51,457 nucleotides of DNA from contig CAZHMN010000010.1 of NCBI GenBank assembly GCA_964533705.1, forward strand, positions 1 to 51,457, given 5' to 3'. The notes under the pieces are model-generated. The model had not been told where the DNA came from, ran no database searches, and saw only the letters and a program-made list of their open reading frames with translations. Below are positions 23,709 to 32,545 of this stretch, piece after piece (the first letter of the stretch is position 1; every line of letters begins with the position of its first letter). The position numbers and the translations under genes were made by a program. Source of the DNA: CAZHMN01 sp964533705 (GTDB lineage Bacteria; Electryoneota; B3-LCP).

Positions 23709-26700
23709 TTATACGTTATTTTTCACCCAACCGTTGCGCGCACCAAATTTGCGCCGAAACCAACCGCCGATATCATCCACGACCAGCTCGTAAACCGAAG
23801 GGACCACCAGGAGAGTAAGGAAGGTTGAAACAGCTAAACCCCAGACGATGGTATTGGCCAGAGGCCCCCATACTTCGGATCTGCCCCCCAAACCGATGGC
23901 CATGGGTAGAAGACCGAAGATCGTGGTCAGAGAAGTCATGATGATAGGTCTCATTCGCAGCATGCCGGCCTGGATGATGGATTCGTGTTTACCAATCCCG
24001 TTCGACCGAGCACTATTGATGAAAGAAACCAGAACAATCGAGTTATTCACCACGATTCCGGCCAGAGCCACAAATCCGTAAAGAGTGGTGATCGAAAACG
24101 GATTACCCGAGAGGAGCAGGCCGATCATCGCTCCGATAAAAGCGAAGGGTATGGCGATCATAATGAGAATTGGCTGAATGAAACTGCGGAACTGGGTGCC
24201 CAGTATGATGTAGATCAAACCCAGTCCGATCATAAAGAGCTCCAACAGTCCCGAGAAAGCTTCACGAAACTCGGCGAATTCCCCTCCGAAGTACATTCTC
24301 ACACCCGGGTAGTAATCCTCCACGTCTTTGAAGCGCTTCATCAACCTCTGATTCACGTCAACGCTGGAAACTTTCTTTTTGTCCACATTGGCGGATACGG
24401 TGATCGCACGATCCTGATCAAAATGACGGATGTCCGCCACTCCGTGTTCCACCGTGATCGAGGCCAGGTTCTCGAACGGTACCCAACTACCGTCGGGGAG
24501 CAGGAATTTCAGGCGGGTCACGTCGCTGATTTCTCGGAGACGCTCCTCTGGGAATTTCACACGAATGTCAATCTCATCGTCACCATCGCGAAGCACCGAG
24601 GCTTTGATGCCATCGAAGGCAGCGGCAATGGAAGCACCCACCTGGGTAACGCTGAGTCCGAAAAGCGCGGCTTTTTCAGGATCAACCTTTACCTTTACCT
24701 GACGTTTTCCGGGATTGTAATTATCGCTGATGTCATAAACTCCGTCAATAGAAGCCAGCTCGGTCTTCAACTCCTCAGCGACCGCTTCTGTCTGCTCATA
24801 ATACTTACCCTGCACCCGAACCTCGACCGCCTTCCCTAACGGTGGCCCGGTGTTCACTTTGGCGAATTCAATGGATTCGATGCCGGGAATATCCTCAGTC
24901 CTTTCCCGGAGCATATTCATCAAATCATCAATCGGCATGGTACGATCCTGTCTTTCCTTTAAGTCAACGACCACCTGGCCGACAGAGGATTTAAACAGCC
25001 ATTCATCTTCAGCAAGAAACATCCCGGGCGTAGCGACGATCGCGTGGAGCTCAGAAGCAGGTAAATTCATAGCCTCCCGTTCGATGCGCGATATGACCTG
25101 ATCGGTGACGTCCAAAGATGTCCCTTCGGGCATCTTGATGCGAACAGAAAACCGGCTGATCTCCTCATCACGATATAACTCAACGCCTATCAGTGGGATC
25201 AACCCGGCGGAAATTAAAATAATGAAGGGCATTATAACGGCAATCAGTTTCCTACGACGCATAGCTCGTTCCAGGAGCCGCTGATAAGTACTCGGAATTC
25301 TCTTAAAAATGGCTGCCCATTTCCCGGACGAGCGATGATTTGATTTCGACCATTCGGCCACATGGGACGGCAATATAAAGAAGCATTCAAAGAGACTCGC
25401 CAGCAAAGCCAGGGAAACGACGATGGGAACAATACGCATGAATCTCCCCATGATGCCGGGCAAGAGCATTAACGGGAGGAAAGCGGCGATTGTGGTGAAG
25501 ACGGAAGCGATGACCGGCGCCGCAACCTCATGGGCACCCTTTAGGACAGCTTCCCGGGGCTTTAATCCCTGCTGTAGATATCGAAAACAGTTCTCCATGA
25601 CGACGATGGCATCGTCAACCAGCATGCCCAGAACTAAAACCAGTCCGAACAGAGCACTCCCGTTTAACGTGTTACCGCTATATTTCAAGAAGATCATGGT
25701 GATCGCCAGCGTAACGGGGATGCCTATCGCAGTAATCAAGGCGTTGCGCCAACCCAGCGTTATCCAGAGGATGACAATAACCAGAATCAAACCGATCAGC
25801 GCGTTGTTCTGCAGCTTTTGAAGAACGTCATTGATCGAGATGGAATTATCATTGGTATAGGTTACCACCATTCCGGGAGGTAGTTTTGGCCTGTACTCAT
25901 CGGTTATCCGCTTGATCTGCTTAATCACCTCCAGGCTGTTCGCTCCGGCTTTCTTGGAAATGGACAGGGTTACGGCCGGTAGTCCATTTATCCGCGAACG
26001 GGTTCGTTCTTCTTCCCAGCGGTCGGAAATCGTCGCCACATCCCTCAAGTAGACCTGATGACCGTCCACCCCGGATTTTAAGATAACGCCGGATCGAATC
26101 TCATCAACGTCCTCGAATTCTCCGACGGTGCGAACCAACAGTTTCTCCGGGCCGGTCTGCAAATCACCTCCGGCCAGATTCCTGTTCCTCATGATAATTT
26201 GACCGGCAACCTGATCCAGCGACAAGCCCTGGGCGTAGAGTTTCTCCGGTGAGACTTCCACCCAGATTTCCCGTTCGCGCGTCCCGGCGACGGCCACCTC
26301 GGAAACACCTTTGACATCCTTGAATAGGTCCGACAGATCCTCGGATATGTCCTTCATGACCCTTTCGGGATATTGGCCGGATAGCACGACCGAAATGATG
26401 GGAATAAAGTCATCTGTATCGAGCTCTTCGACCTCTGTATCTTCAACGTCATCCGGAAGTTCGGCTTTGTCAATTTCGATCTTCAGATCCGCCAACCGCT
26501 TGGAGAATTTGTCCTCTGACATTAGATCGAATTTAACCCAGATAAATGACGCGCCTTCGGAGGAAACCGACGTAATCTGATTGATGCCGTCCAAACCGGC
26601 GATCTCTTCTTCGATGGGAATAGTGACGAGCTGTTCGACGTCTTCGGCCGGTACGTTAGGATAGGGAGTGATGATAAAAGCCCAGTTGAATGAAATCTTG

Positions 26701-26813
26701 GGCATCAACTCGCGGGGCAGGTCGATAAATGCCAGCACACCGATCACCGTCAGGGTGATCATCAGCAGGTTGGCCAGAACCGGATTGCGTACTGAAAGAC
26801 GGATCGGGGACAT
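23709..26813 (-). CDS. RND-family efflux transporter permease
   Basis: 1034 residues, normal for the AcrB/HAE1 group of proton-driven inner-membrane exporters. It begins with a transmembrane helix (NPVLANLLMITLTVIGVLAFIDLP) and YPNVPAEDVEQLVTIPIEEEIAG. The proton-relay helix 4 carries GMLVDDAIVVMENC with two adjacent Asp. There are two large periplasmic repeats, and the second half has LIYIILGTQFRSFIQP and GIVVNNSIVLVSF. It works with the lipoprotein adaptor (11 bp upstream) and the TolC-like channel. The substrate is not predictable from sequence; PadR control suggests aromatic or toxic small molecules. Confidence 0.95.
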   Translation of the reverse strand: MSPIRLSVRNPVLANLLMITLTVIGVLAFIDLPRELMPKISFNWAFIITPYPNVPAEDVEQLVTIPIEEEIAGLDGINQITSVSSEGASFIWVKFDLMSEDKFSKRLADLKIEIDKAELPDDVEDTEVEELDTDDFIPIISVVLSGQYPERVMKDISEDLSDLFKDVKGVSEVAVAGTREREIWVEVSPEKLYAQGLSLDQVAGQIIMRNRNLAGGDLQTGPEKLLVRTVGEFEDVDEIRSGVILKSGVDGHQVYLRDVATISDRWEEERTRSRINGLPAVTLSISKKAGANSLEVIKQIKRITDEYRPKLPPGMVVTYTNDNSISINDVLQKLQNNALIGLILVIVILWITLGWRNALITAIGIPVTLAITMIFLKYSGNTLNGSALFGLVLVLGMLVDDAIVVMENCFRYLQQGLKPREAVLKGAHEVAAPVIASVFTTIAAFLPLMLLPGIMGRFMRIVPIVVSLALLASLFECFFILPSHVAEWSKSNHRSSGKWAAIFKRIPSTYQRLLERAMRRRKLIAVIMPFIILISAGLIPLIGVELYRDEEISRFSVRIKMPEGTSLDVTDQVISRIEREAMNLPASELHAIVATPGMFLAEDEWLFKSSVGQVVVDLKERQDRTMPIDDLMNMLRERTEDIPGIESIEFAKVNTGPPLGKAVEVRVQGKYYEQTEAVAEELKTELASIDGVYDISDNYNPGKRQVKVKVDPEKAALFGLSVTQVGASIAAAFDGIKASVLRDGDDEIDIRVKFPEERLREISDVTRLKFLLPDGSWVPFENLASITVEHGVADIRHFDQDRAITVSANVDKKKVSSVDVNQRLMKRFKDVEDYYPGVRMYFGGEFAEFREAFSGLLELFMIGLGLIYIILGTQFRSFIQPILIMIAIPFAFIGAMIGLLLSGNPFSITTLYGFVALAGIVVNNSIVLVSFINSARSNGIGKHESIIQAGMLRMRPIIMTSLTTIFGLLPMAIGLGGRSEVWGPLANTIVWGLAVSTFLTLLVVPSVYELVVDDIGGWFRRKFGARNGWVKNNV

Positions 26814-26824
26814 AATATGAGACC

Positions 26825-27934
26825 TTAGAGTATCTTCACCAGGCTGCTATCTCGCAACACGTTTTGTCCGTCGATAACCAGATTTTCACCCGCGGACAAA
26901 CCGAAATCAACAATGACGTATTGATCGTTTCCTTGCCCCAGTTCCACCTTGCGCTCAAATGCCATTTCGCCGTCCACGACGAAGAGGGTGGGGTTATCCG
27001 CCTCGATAACTAAAGCACTGCGAGGGATGACCAGAACATTTTGCTTTTCCGTATGAATGATACTCAGATTGACAATCATACCGGGTTTTAGAAGCCCCGA
27101 CGTATTTTCGACCTCTGCGATAACCGGAAAGGTTCTGCTCAAATCCAGACCGGCAATCCCAACGTTGCGCACTTTACCGCCGAACTCCCGACCTGGAAAA
27201 GCTTCGCACCAAACGCGAACTTCGAGGCCCGGTTTCATGTTGACGATGTCCCGCTCGCTAAGCCCCACTTCAACCTCAATGCGATCGAGAGAAACGACCA
27301 TTCCCAACAGCAGGCCTGGCGATACCTGTTGACCGATCTGGGCGTTTAACTGCGCCACCGATCCGTTTATGGGACTGCGCAGGCTGCTCAATCGCAGGTT
27401 GCGTTCGGCGAGTCTTAAGGAGGCCTCCGCCATCTGTAGATTGGCTTTTGCGGTCATTTCCGCCAGATGCGCATTTTCGAGTTCGAACTCGGAAATATCT
27501 CCTGAAGAATGCAGTTCTTCCGAACGCATATAATCGCGCTGCGCCTGATCATAGGCAACCTGCGCGGATGAAAACGAAGCCTCAGCCTGGGCCAACGCCA
27601 ATTCGTAAGGTTCCGGATCCAATTGCAGAATCGCCTCACCGGCGGCGACGGCATCGCCGACCTCAAGGAATTTCTCAACAACCGTCCCGCTGATCTCCGG
27701 TGAGATGGGAATCTGATCATGAGATCTCAATACGCCGGTCGCTCTGGCCGTAAGCTCCAGGGAACTCAACTCCATCGTCTGAACTCGGACAGGAACTAAT
27801 CGCTTTTCATTTTCATCTGCGTTCTGAGTCGGATCGTTTCCGCTTTCATCTCGAGATCCACAGGCGGCCAGCATCAGTGCCAATACCATAAATAATGCAA
27901 ATGAAACGGCCTTCACTCTGAATTCTTTCATCAT
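26825..27934 (-). CDS. RND efflux periplasmic adaptor (membrane fusion) lipoprotein
   Basis: About 370 residues. A lipobox LALMLAACGS near residue 25 predicts lipidation and inner-membrane anchoring. The mature protein has a biotinyl-lipoyl half (SPEISGTVVEKFLEVGDAVAAGEAILQLD), an alpha-helical hairpin (ALAQAEASFSSAQVAYDQAQ), the second lipoyl half (LRSPINGSVAQLNAQIGQQVSPG) and a beta-barrel region. I take the start as ATG at 27934 (or 27931) because the longer form begins with TTG ahead of a poor leader. It bridges the pump and the TolC-like protein of the same operon. Confidence 0.93.
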   Translation of the reverse strand: MMKEFRVKAVSFALFMVLALMLAACGSRDESGNDPTQNADENEKRLVPVRVQTMELSSLELTARATGVLRSHDQIPISPEISGTVVEKFLEVGDAVAAGEAILQLDPEPYELALAQAEASFSSAQVAYDQAQRDYMRSEELHSSGDISEFELENAHLAEMTAKANLQMAEASLRLAERNLRLSSLRSPINGSVAQLNAQIGQQVSPGLLLGMVVSLDRIEVEVGLSERDIVNMKPGLEVRVWCEAFPGREFGGKVRNVGIAGLDLSRTFPVIAEVENTSGLLKPGMIVNLSIIHTEKQNVLVIPRSALVIEADNPTLFVVDGEMAFERKVELGQGNDQYVIVDFGLSAGENLVIDGQNVLRDSSLVKIL

Positions 27935-27996
27935 TCCAAACCCATCACTATCTGATTGCAAATTCAGGTTAAATCACTAACCGACAGTCAAGGAGA

Positions 27997-29376
27997 CTAA
28001 TGATCAAATGATAACGTTCCGGTAATCCTATTCAGGTTCGTCCGGGCGATTAAAGCATCGCAATAGGCGTTGATAACCCCCAACTCCGCCGTTAATTCAG
28101 CCGTGCGGGCATCCAGCAGTTCCAGTGTTGTGATCATCCCCAGGTCGTAGCGATTCTCCTGAGATGAGAGAACCTTCTGCGCCTGTTCTCGCATTTTCAT
28201 GGCAGCTTCCAGCCGCAGACCAGCGGCTGTAAGATCATTGTGAGTGGCTGTCAACTGCATGTAGAGGGCTGTTTCATAATCTCGGGCGCCTTCTTCAGCC
28301 CTTTTTACCTTAACCCGAGCTTCCTGCCAGCGGGCGAGGTTACCGAAACTGGCGAATAGGGGTATTCGCAATGAAAAACCCGCTGTCCAGGACTTAAAAC
28401 CGTCCAAAGCCAGATCGTCATCCGCCTGCCAGCTATAAGTATAGTTGAAATTCAACTTGGGCTGGAAGTTGGCCGCAGTTAACCAGACGTTTTGCCGCTC
28501 CAGCTTTACGTTGTAGCGGGAAACTTGAAGATCGGGCGAGCTCTCCTGCATTTTTTCCCATAATCGATCGGGGGATTCGATACCCGTACCCGGCGAAAGG
28601 GTGATTCGGGCTAAAAAGGCCGGTAGATCGGCGGGATAATAGGATTCATTCGGCGGATCGCCCATCACCCGGGCGAGAGACAACTGCGCCAACTTCAGGT
28701 TATTTTCTGCCTCCACCAGCGCGGCCAGATCATTGCTCTCCCGCACTTCCCAGCGCAGCACGTCAACCTCGGCGATAAGTCCCAGTTCCAGGCGGCGGCG
28801 AAATCTCTCCAGGTAACCGCGGGTGACCTCCAGTTCATTGCTCTGCACTTCAAAAGCCTGCTGCGCCCGACACAGGTTATAATAAGCCGTCTCCGCTTGC
28901 AGGACGATATCCCTGGCGCTGATCTCACGATAAAGATGAATCAACTTTTTACGCGTCCGGGCGATGCGTATGGCTGTGATCTCGATACCGCCGTTATAAA
29001 TGGGCTGATCCACCGAAATGGAGGAAACGTACATATCCTTATAGGCAAACGGTGGGAAGTCTTCGGGATCTATGTACTGGCCGTATTCCTGGAGGATGAC
29101 GTCCCGCATAATGTTCTGGCGGTAAACGTAATCATCGTCGAAACGTGTAACCGAGCTATTAAACGAGACATGCGGAAGCGCATCGGATACGGCTCCGAGC
29201 ATCCCCCAGCGCGCCGCACTCTCATCGAGTTTTGCCTGCGCCAGGGTTGGATTGTTCTGCAAGGCTCGGCGGCGAGCCTCTTCCAGTGTGAGCGGAATCG
29301 GTTCGCCGGCATGCACTCTCATAAAGACAAACAGAGATAGCAGAACGAAAAGATTTCGCATCCACTTCCCGTTCAT
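27997..29376 (-). CDS. TolC-family outer membrane efflux protein
   Basis: 459 residues. The start is ATG at 29376: an AAGAAGG ribosome site precedes it and a signal peptide follows (MRNLFVLLSLFVFMRVHA). The longer frame would overlap padR. The protein has the TolC/OEP pattern of two repeats of long helices and strands: LTLEEARRRALQNNPTLAQAK at the mature N terminus, RRLELGLIAEVDVLR, SLRIPLFASFGNLARWQEAR and YDLGMITTLELLDARTAEL. It forms the outer-membrane and periplasmic tunnel for the tripartite pump encoded downstream. Confidence 0.93.
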   Translation of the reverse strand: MNGKWMRNLFVLLSLFVFMRVHAGEPIPLTLEEARRRALQNNPTLAQAKLDESAARWGMLGAVSDALPHVSFNSSVTRFDDDYVYRQNIMRDVILQEYGQYIDPEDFPPFAYKDMYVSSISVDQPIYNGGIEITAIRIARTRKKLIHLYREISARDIVLQAETAYYNLCRAQQAFEVQSNELEVTRGYLERFRRRLELGLIAEVDVLRWEVRESNDLAALVEAENNLKLAQLSLARVMGDPPNESYYPADLPAFLARITLSPGTGIESPDRLWEKMQESSPDLQVSRYNVKLERQNVWLTAANFQPKLNFNYTYSWQADDDLALDGFKSWTAGFSLRIPLFASFGNLARWQEARVKVKRAEEGARDYETALYMQLTATHNDLTAAGLRLEAAMKMREQAQKVLSSQENRYDLGMITTLELLDARTAELTAELGVINAYCDALIARTNLNRITGTLSFDH

Positions 29377-29393
29377 ATTAAAACCTTCTTGAA

Positions 29394-29960
29394 TTAGGTT
29401 CCTCGTTCCTCCGGAGAACGATACAGGTCCTCCTCGCCCAGGCGCCTTCGAGCCATTTTGAGCCATTCCACTTCCGCAGCCATGTGAAGGATGGCGTGAT
29501 CAATAATGACTTCGCTGACGCGGGGTATCTTCTGGTGCGCAGGCAGCTCTTTAACCTGTTTGAATGTTTCCACCAGTTCTTCGTACTGCGCCTGGCGCTG
29601 GGTCAATATCTCGGCAACTTCTTCTCTGGGCAGGTTCCCGGCGTAATAGAAGCCGATGCAGAATTCCGGGTAGATGCGCTGAAACCCATTGAGGAGCTTT
29701 TTTAGAAGCGACAAAAACTCTTCTTCACCTCTTTCGGTGATCCGGTAAATGATGCGATCCGGCCTGGTGCCGCGCCGTTCAGCACCCACCTTTTCCACTG
29801 CGCCGCGCTGCACCAATTTCTTCAGTGCGTGGTAAATCGAACCGAACTTGACGTCCGCCCAGGGCCCCATGCGCCGCTGAATGTCTTTCTTCAGCTCATA
29901 GCCGTGATATTCCCGTTCCCGCAGGAATCCGAGTATGACGAGTTCTACTGACATATCCAA
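29394..29960 (-). CDS. PadR-family transcriptional regulator
   Basis: 188 residues. The N-terminal winged helix is typical PadR: ELVILGFLREREYHGYELKKDI, FGSIYHALKKLVQRGAVEK, and a wing with RPDRIIYRITERGEEEFLSLL. A helical C-terminal dimerisation domain follows (about 95-188). PadR proteins usually repress adjacent efflux or detoxification genes until a phenolic or drug ligand binds. Here the gene is first in the operon, 17 bp before the TolC-like gene, so it probably regulates itself and the pump. ATG codons at 29960 and 29954 are both possible starts. Confidence 0.92.
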   Translation of the reverse strand: MDMSVELVILGFLREREYHGYELKKDIQRRMGPWADVKFGSIYHALKKLVQRGAVEKVGAERRGTRPDRIIYRITERGEEEFLSLLKKLLNGFQRIYPEFCIGFYYAGNLPREEVAEILTQRQAQYEELVETFKQVKELPAHQKIPRVSEVIIDHAILHMAAEVEWLKMARRRLGEEDLYRSPEERGT

Positions 29961-29980
29961 ATTTTTATATTTAATTTAAA

Positions 29981-29998
29981 ATATACAACATTGAATAT
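29981..29998. promoter_or_regulatory. Dyad upstream of padR, candidate PadR operator
   Basis: ATATACAACATTGAATAT is an 18-base imperfect palindrome: seven of eight arm positions pair around a 2-base centre. It lies 21-38 bases upstream of the padR start in a very AT-rich stretch. PadR regulators bind dyads of this size that contain ATGT/ATAT-like half sites. Assignment as the operator rests on position and symmetry only. Confidence 0.4.
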
Positions 29999-30176
29999 CA
30001 AATTGCAAGACAATCTCGTTTTAATTTGTCATCTGCCATCAAGGTGGGAGAGAATAACGTCTCTCGGTTTCTTTGCTATCTACCTGACGGGGGAATCCTG
30101 CGAAATGTCTGAGGTGTCTTTAGGATGGATGCAGAATAATTATTCATCATGCTTGAAGCAGTGCTGAAAGGCGAAA

Positions 30177-31094
30177 TCATAGACATGAAATAAAACCATC
30201 ATCCTCATCGTTGTCGGGCGGTTTTTCCCGTTCAATTTGATCTGATTTAATTGTCCTTTTATGAACGGGAAGCACTCCCTCCCCTCCCGTTTGCCGTTGG
30301 GTTACTCTTAACTCCGCAATCTCACAGCCAAGGTCCTTTGCCCAGATGACCCGCTTGGCGGTTTTACCTCCTGGACGCGCTTGAATTACAAAAACTTTGC
30401 GATTCAGAGTGCAGAACAAGCGATAAAATGCTTCAATACAGGCGAACAAAGCCCCCCGGCTGCGCAAGGGGGGTTCCGGCGCCAGTGCCATCATCCGTCC
30501 GGATGAAATCTCATGCGCCAGCGTTACAGCCTTGCGGGATATGCCCGAGACGAGTCCCAATATCAGCCCGCAGTCCAATTTCAACAAGCTCTCCACCAAT
30601 TCCCAATCGAGGCGCGAAAAAGGGCAAAAGCACCAGGTTCTAATGGGGATTTTTTCCCGAGCCAGCTTTTGCAGAAATATCTTGAGAACTTCATCAGAGG
30701 TATCCCGCGATTTCATCAGAACACCTATTTCACGTGCATTCAGGAGACTTAGATCACCCCACAACGTCAAGGTGGGAGGCAGGCCTGGAATTTCCGGAAC
30801 GGGGAAATCCTCCGAATTGGGATGAAGTAGACGAAGCGAGCTCCTCTGAAGGTAATTGAACCTCTCTTCCGCCACGCATAAGTCAGATTCTTGGAGCCGA
30901 ACCTTAAGAACGTCTGAAATACCCATAATCTCACGGAATCCAGGGTATTTACCGGAGAAGACCTCAGGAAGATTGATGCTGGATTCCCTTAACCGATTAT
31001 AGATTTTCCAGGCCTTCTTAGGGCCGATCCCCTTGGTGTATACCAGCCGTAGCCAGGCTAACTCATCACCGTATTGATTATCAGAAGTGTCCAT
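30177..31094 (-). CDS. Divergent DprA/Smf-like protein
   Basis: About 305 residues. A helix-hairpin-helix segment near the N terminus (VYTKGIGPKKAWKIYNRL) is followed by LLHPNSEDFPVPEIPGLPPTLTLWGDLSLLNAREIGVLMKSR-like sequence. This matches the DprA pattern of NYP...L..I...P..L...GD..LL....VAIVGSR, but the GSR phosphate-binding motif is degraded to MKSR and the downstream Rossmann glycines are poor. DprA loads RecA on incoming single-stranded DNA. This could be a diverged relative with another role. The ATG at 31094 is preferred; a TTG at 31130 is the alternative, but a TATAAT-like box at 31136-31141 leaves little leader for it. Confidence 0.6.
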   Translation of the reverse strand: MDTSDNQYGDELAWLRLVYTKGIGPKKAWKIYNRLRESSINLPEVFSGKYPGFREIMGISDVLKVRLQESDLCVAEERFNYLQRSSLRLLHPNSEDFPVPEIPGLPPTLTLWGDLSLLNAREIGVLMKSRDTSDEVLKIFLQKLAREKIPIRTWCFCPFSRLDWELVESLLKLDCGLILGLVSGISRKAVTLAHEISSGRMMALAPEPPLRSRGALFACIEAFYRLFCTLNRKVFVIQARPGGKTAKRVIWAKDLGCEIAELRVTQRQTGGEGVLPVHKRTIKSDQIEREKPPDNDEDDGFISCL

Positions 31095-31200
31095 ATTTTT
31101 TCTTTCTACAGATAGGGTGCTTCTCGACAAATTTTATTATATACCAGTTCTTGAAAAGAATTTCCGATGTTCCGACTGGCAAGCCTTAAGGCTCTCACGA

Positions 31201-31283
31201 GCTGTCATTCCCGCCATCTGCTGGAAGCAGATGTGTTGGGAATCAGACAGCTTGTCAGACTCCGGACAAGCCGGAGTGACAAG
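31201..31283. repeat. Tandem hairpins in the gap between mutY and the DprA-like gene
   Basis: The 333-base stretch 31095-31427 has no credible gene. It holds two adjacent stem-loops. The first pairs GCTGTCATTCCC (31201-31212) with GGGAATCAGACAGC (31238-31251), with a two-base bulge, and encloses an inner perfect hairpin ATCTGC/GCAGAT (31216-31232). The second pairs CTTGTCAGACTCCGG (31251-31265) with CCGGAGTGACAAG (31271-31283) around ACAAG. They resemble dispersed extragenic repeat elements, though only one copy is in the window. A TATAAT-like box for the DprA-like gene lies at 31136-31141. Confidence 0.6.
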
Positions 31284-31427
31284 CATAAGCATCGGAAGTT
31301 TCTTTTGAAAATCGGTATAAAAGATAATTCACGATCAGCCTTGATATTAACGTACTGTCGGATGCGCTACGTAGTGGCTCCTTTGGGAGAGATCCAACAA
31401 AACTTAAATACCAGCTTGGCAGTTGTG

Positions 31428-32501
31428 TTAAGAGCGAGTACCCTGGAGCAATTTCTCTATGACGGTGCGATCAGCGTGGGGAAAGGCGAACTCAGAGAGT
31501 TTAGCGGGATTAACCCATTTCCAGCGGGTGCAGCCCAAAGCCTGAGGTGGCCCGGAAAGATATTCACATTGAAATACGTGCAGAGTAATACTGAAGTGAG
31601 TATAGGCATGTTCTACCTGGCAGACTTCCTCACCAACTTCAACCCGTATGTTAAGCTCTTCTGTCAGTTCTCTCGAAAGACATTCCGTGAGGCTTTCGCC
31701 ATCTTCCTGCTTGCCTCCGGGGAATTCCCAGAGGCCTCCCAAGAATCCTTCTTCTTTTCGTTGGGCGATGAGCAGGCTATCTTTATCCCAAATCAAACCG
31801 GCCGTAACATGGTAATGTGGGATCGGTTTACGGGGGGTTCGTAGCGGAATCCGGTCGGTCGCACCCAACCTGTGGGCTTGGCATCCGAGACACGCCGGGC
31901 AAGCATCACAGCGCGGATTTTGAGGCGTGCAAACCATCGCACCCAGTTCCATCATCGCGGAATTCCAGGCGCCGGCGTCACTACCATAAAGAAACCGGTC
32001 TGCCGCTATCTTGAGTGTTCTTTTTCCTTCCCTGGAACGCGCTTCTTCAGTGAAACCGATCCAGCGCGCCAGCACCCGGCGGGCGTTGCCGTCCAGTACA
32101 GCTACCGGCTGACCGAAAGCGATGGACGCGATAGCCGCAGCGGTATATTCACCTATGCCCGGGAGCGTCTTCAGTGTCTGGTAATCCTTCGGGATGAATC
32201 CATCAAATTCTCGAACGATGACGGCGGCGGCACGATGCAGATTTCTCGCGCGAGCGTAATATCCCAGACCTTCCCAGGCCTTGAGCACGGCGGACAGATC
32301 AGCTTTCGCCAGGCTCTCTACACCTGGAAATTGTTCTATGAAGCGCTCATAATAAGGGATGACGGTGTCAACCTGAGTCTGCTGCAGCATGACCTCACTG
32401 ATCCAAATGCGATAGGGATCGGCGCTCCGCCTCCAGGGAAGGTCACGGCGCCTGGCCCGATACCAGTCCAGGACTTTCTGCTGCAGCTCATTGTCTTTCA
32501 T
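31428..32501 (-). CDS. mutY: A/G-specific adenine DNA glycosylase
   Basis: 357 residues. MutY removes adenine mispaired with 8-oxoguanine. The HhH-GPD domain begins with PWRRSADPYRIWISEVMLQQTQV (catalytic Glu) and contains LPGIGEYTAAAIASIAFG and the catalytic Asp region VLDGNARRVLARW. The iron-sulfur cluster motif is C-x6-C-x2-C-x5-C (CTPQNPRCDACPACLGC). The C-terminal NUDIX-like domain that recognises 8-oxoG includes GGLWEFPGGKQEDGES and SRELTEEL. The gene is 44 bp downstream of the hflK-like gene and may share its transcript. Confidence 0.96.
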   Translation of the reverse strand: MKDNELQQKVLDWYRARRRDLPWRRSADPYRIWISEVMLQQTQVDTVIPYYERFIEQFPGVESLAKADLSAVLKAWEGLGYYARARNLHRAAAVIVREFDGFIPKDYQTLKTLPGIGEYTAAAIASIAFGQPVAVLDGNARRVLARWIGFTEEARSREGKRTLKIAADRFLYGSDAGAWNSAMMELGAMVCTPQNPRCDACPACLGCQAHRLGATDRIPLRTPRKPIPHYHVTAGLIWDKDSLLIAQRKEEGFLGGLWEFPGGKQEDGESLTECLSRELTEELNIRVEVGEEVCQVEHAYTHFSITLHVFQCEYLSGPPQALGCTRWKWVNPAKLSEFAFPHADRTVIEKLLQGTRS

Positions 32502-32545
32502 AACCTACGGGCAGGAGTAGTACTGAAGAGAAAATGCAGCGATTA

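Noticed and set aside
31167..31844. 225-residue plus-strand frame spanning the intergenic hairpins and mutY
   Set aside because: It crosses a hairpin region and then runs antisense to the NUDIX part of mutY; no signal of a real protein.
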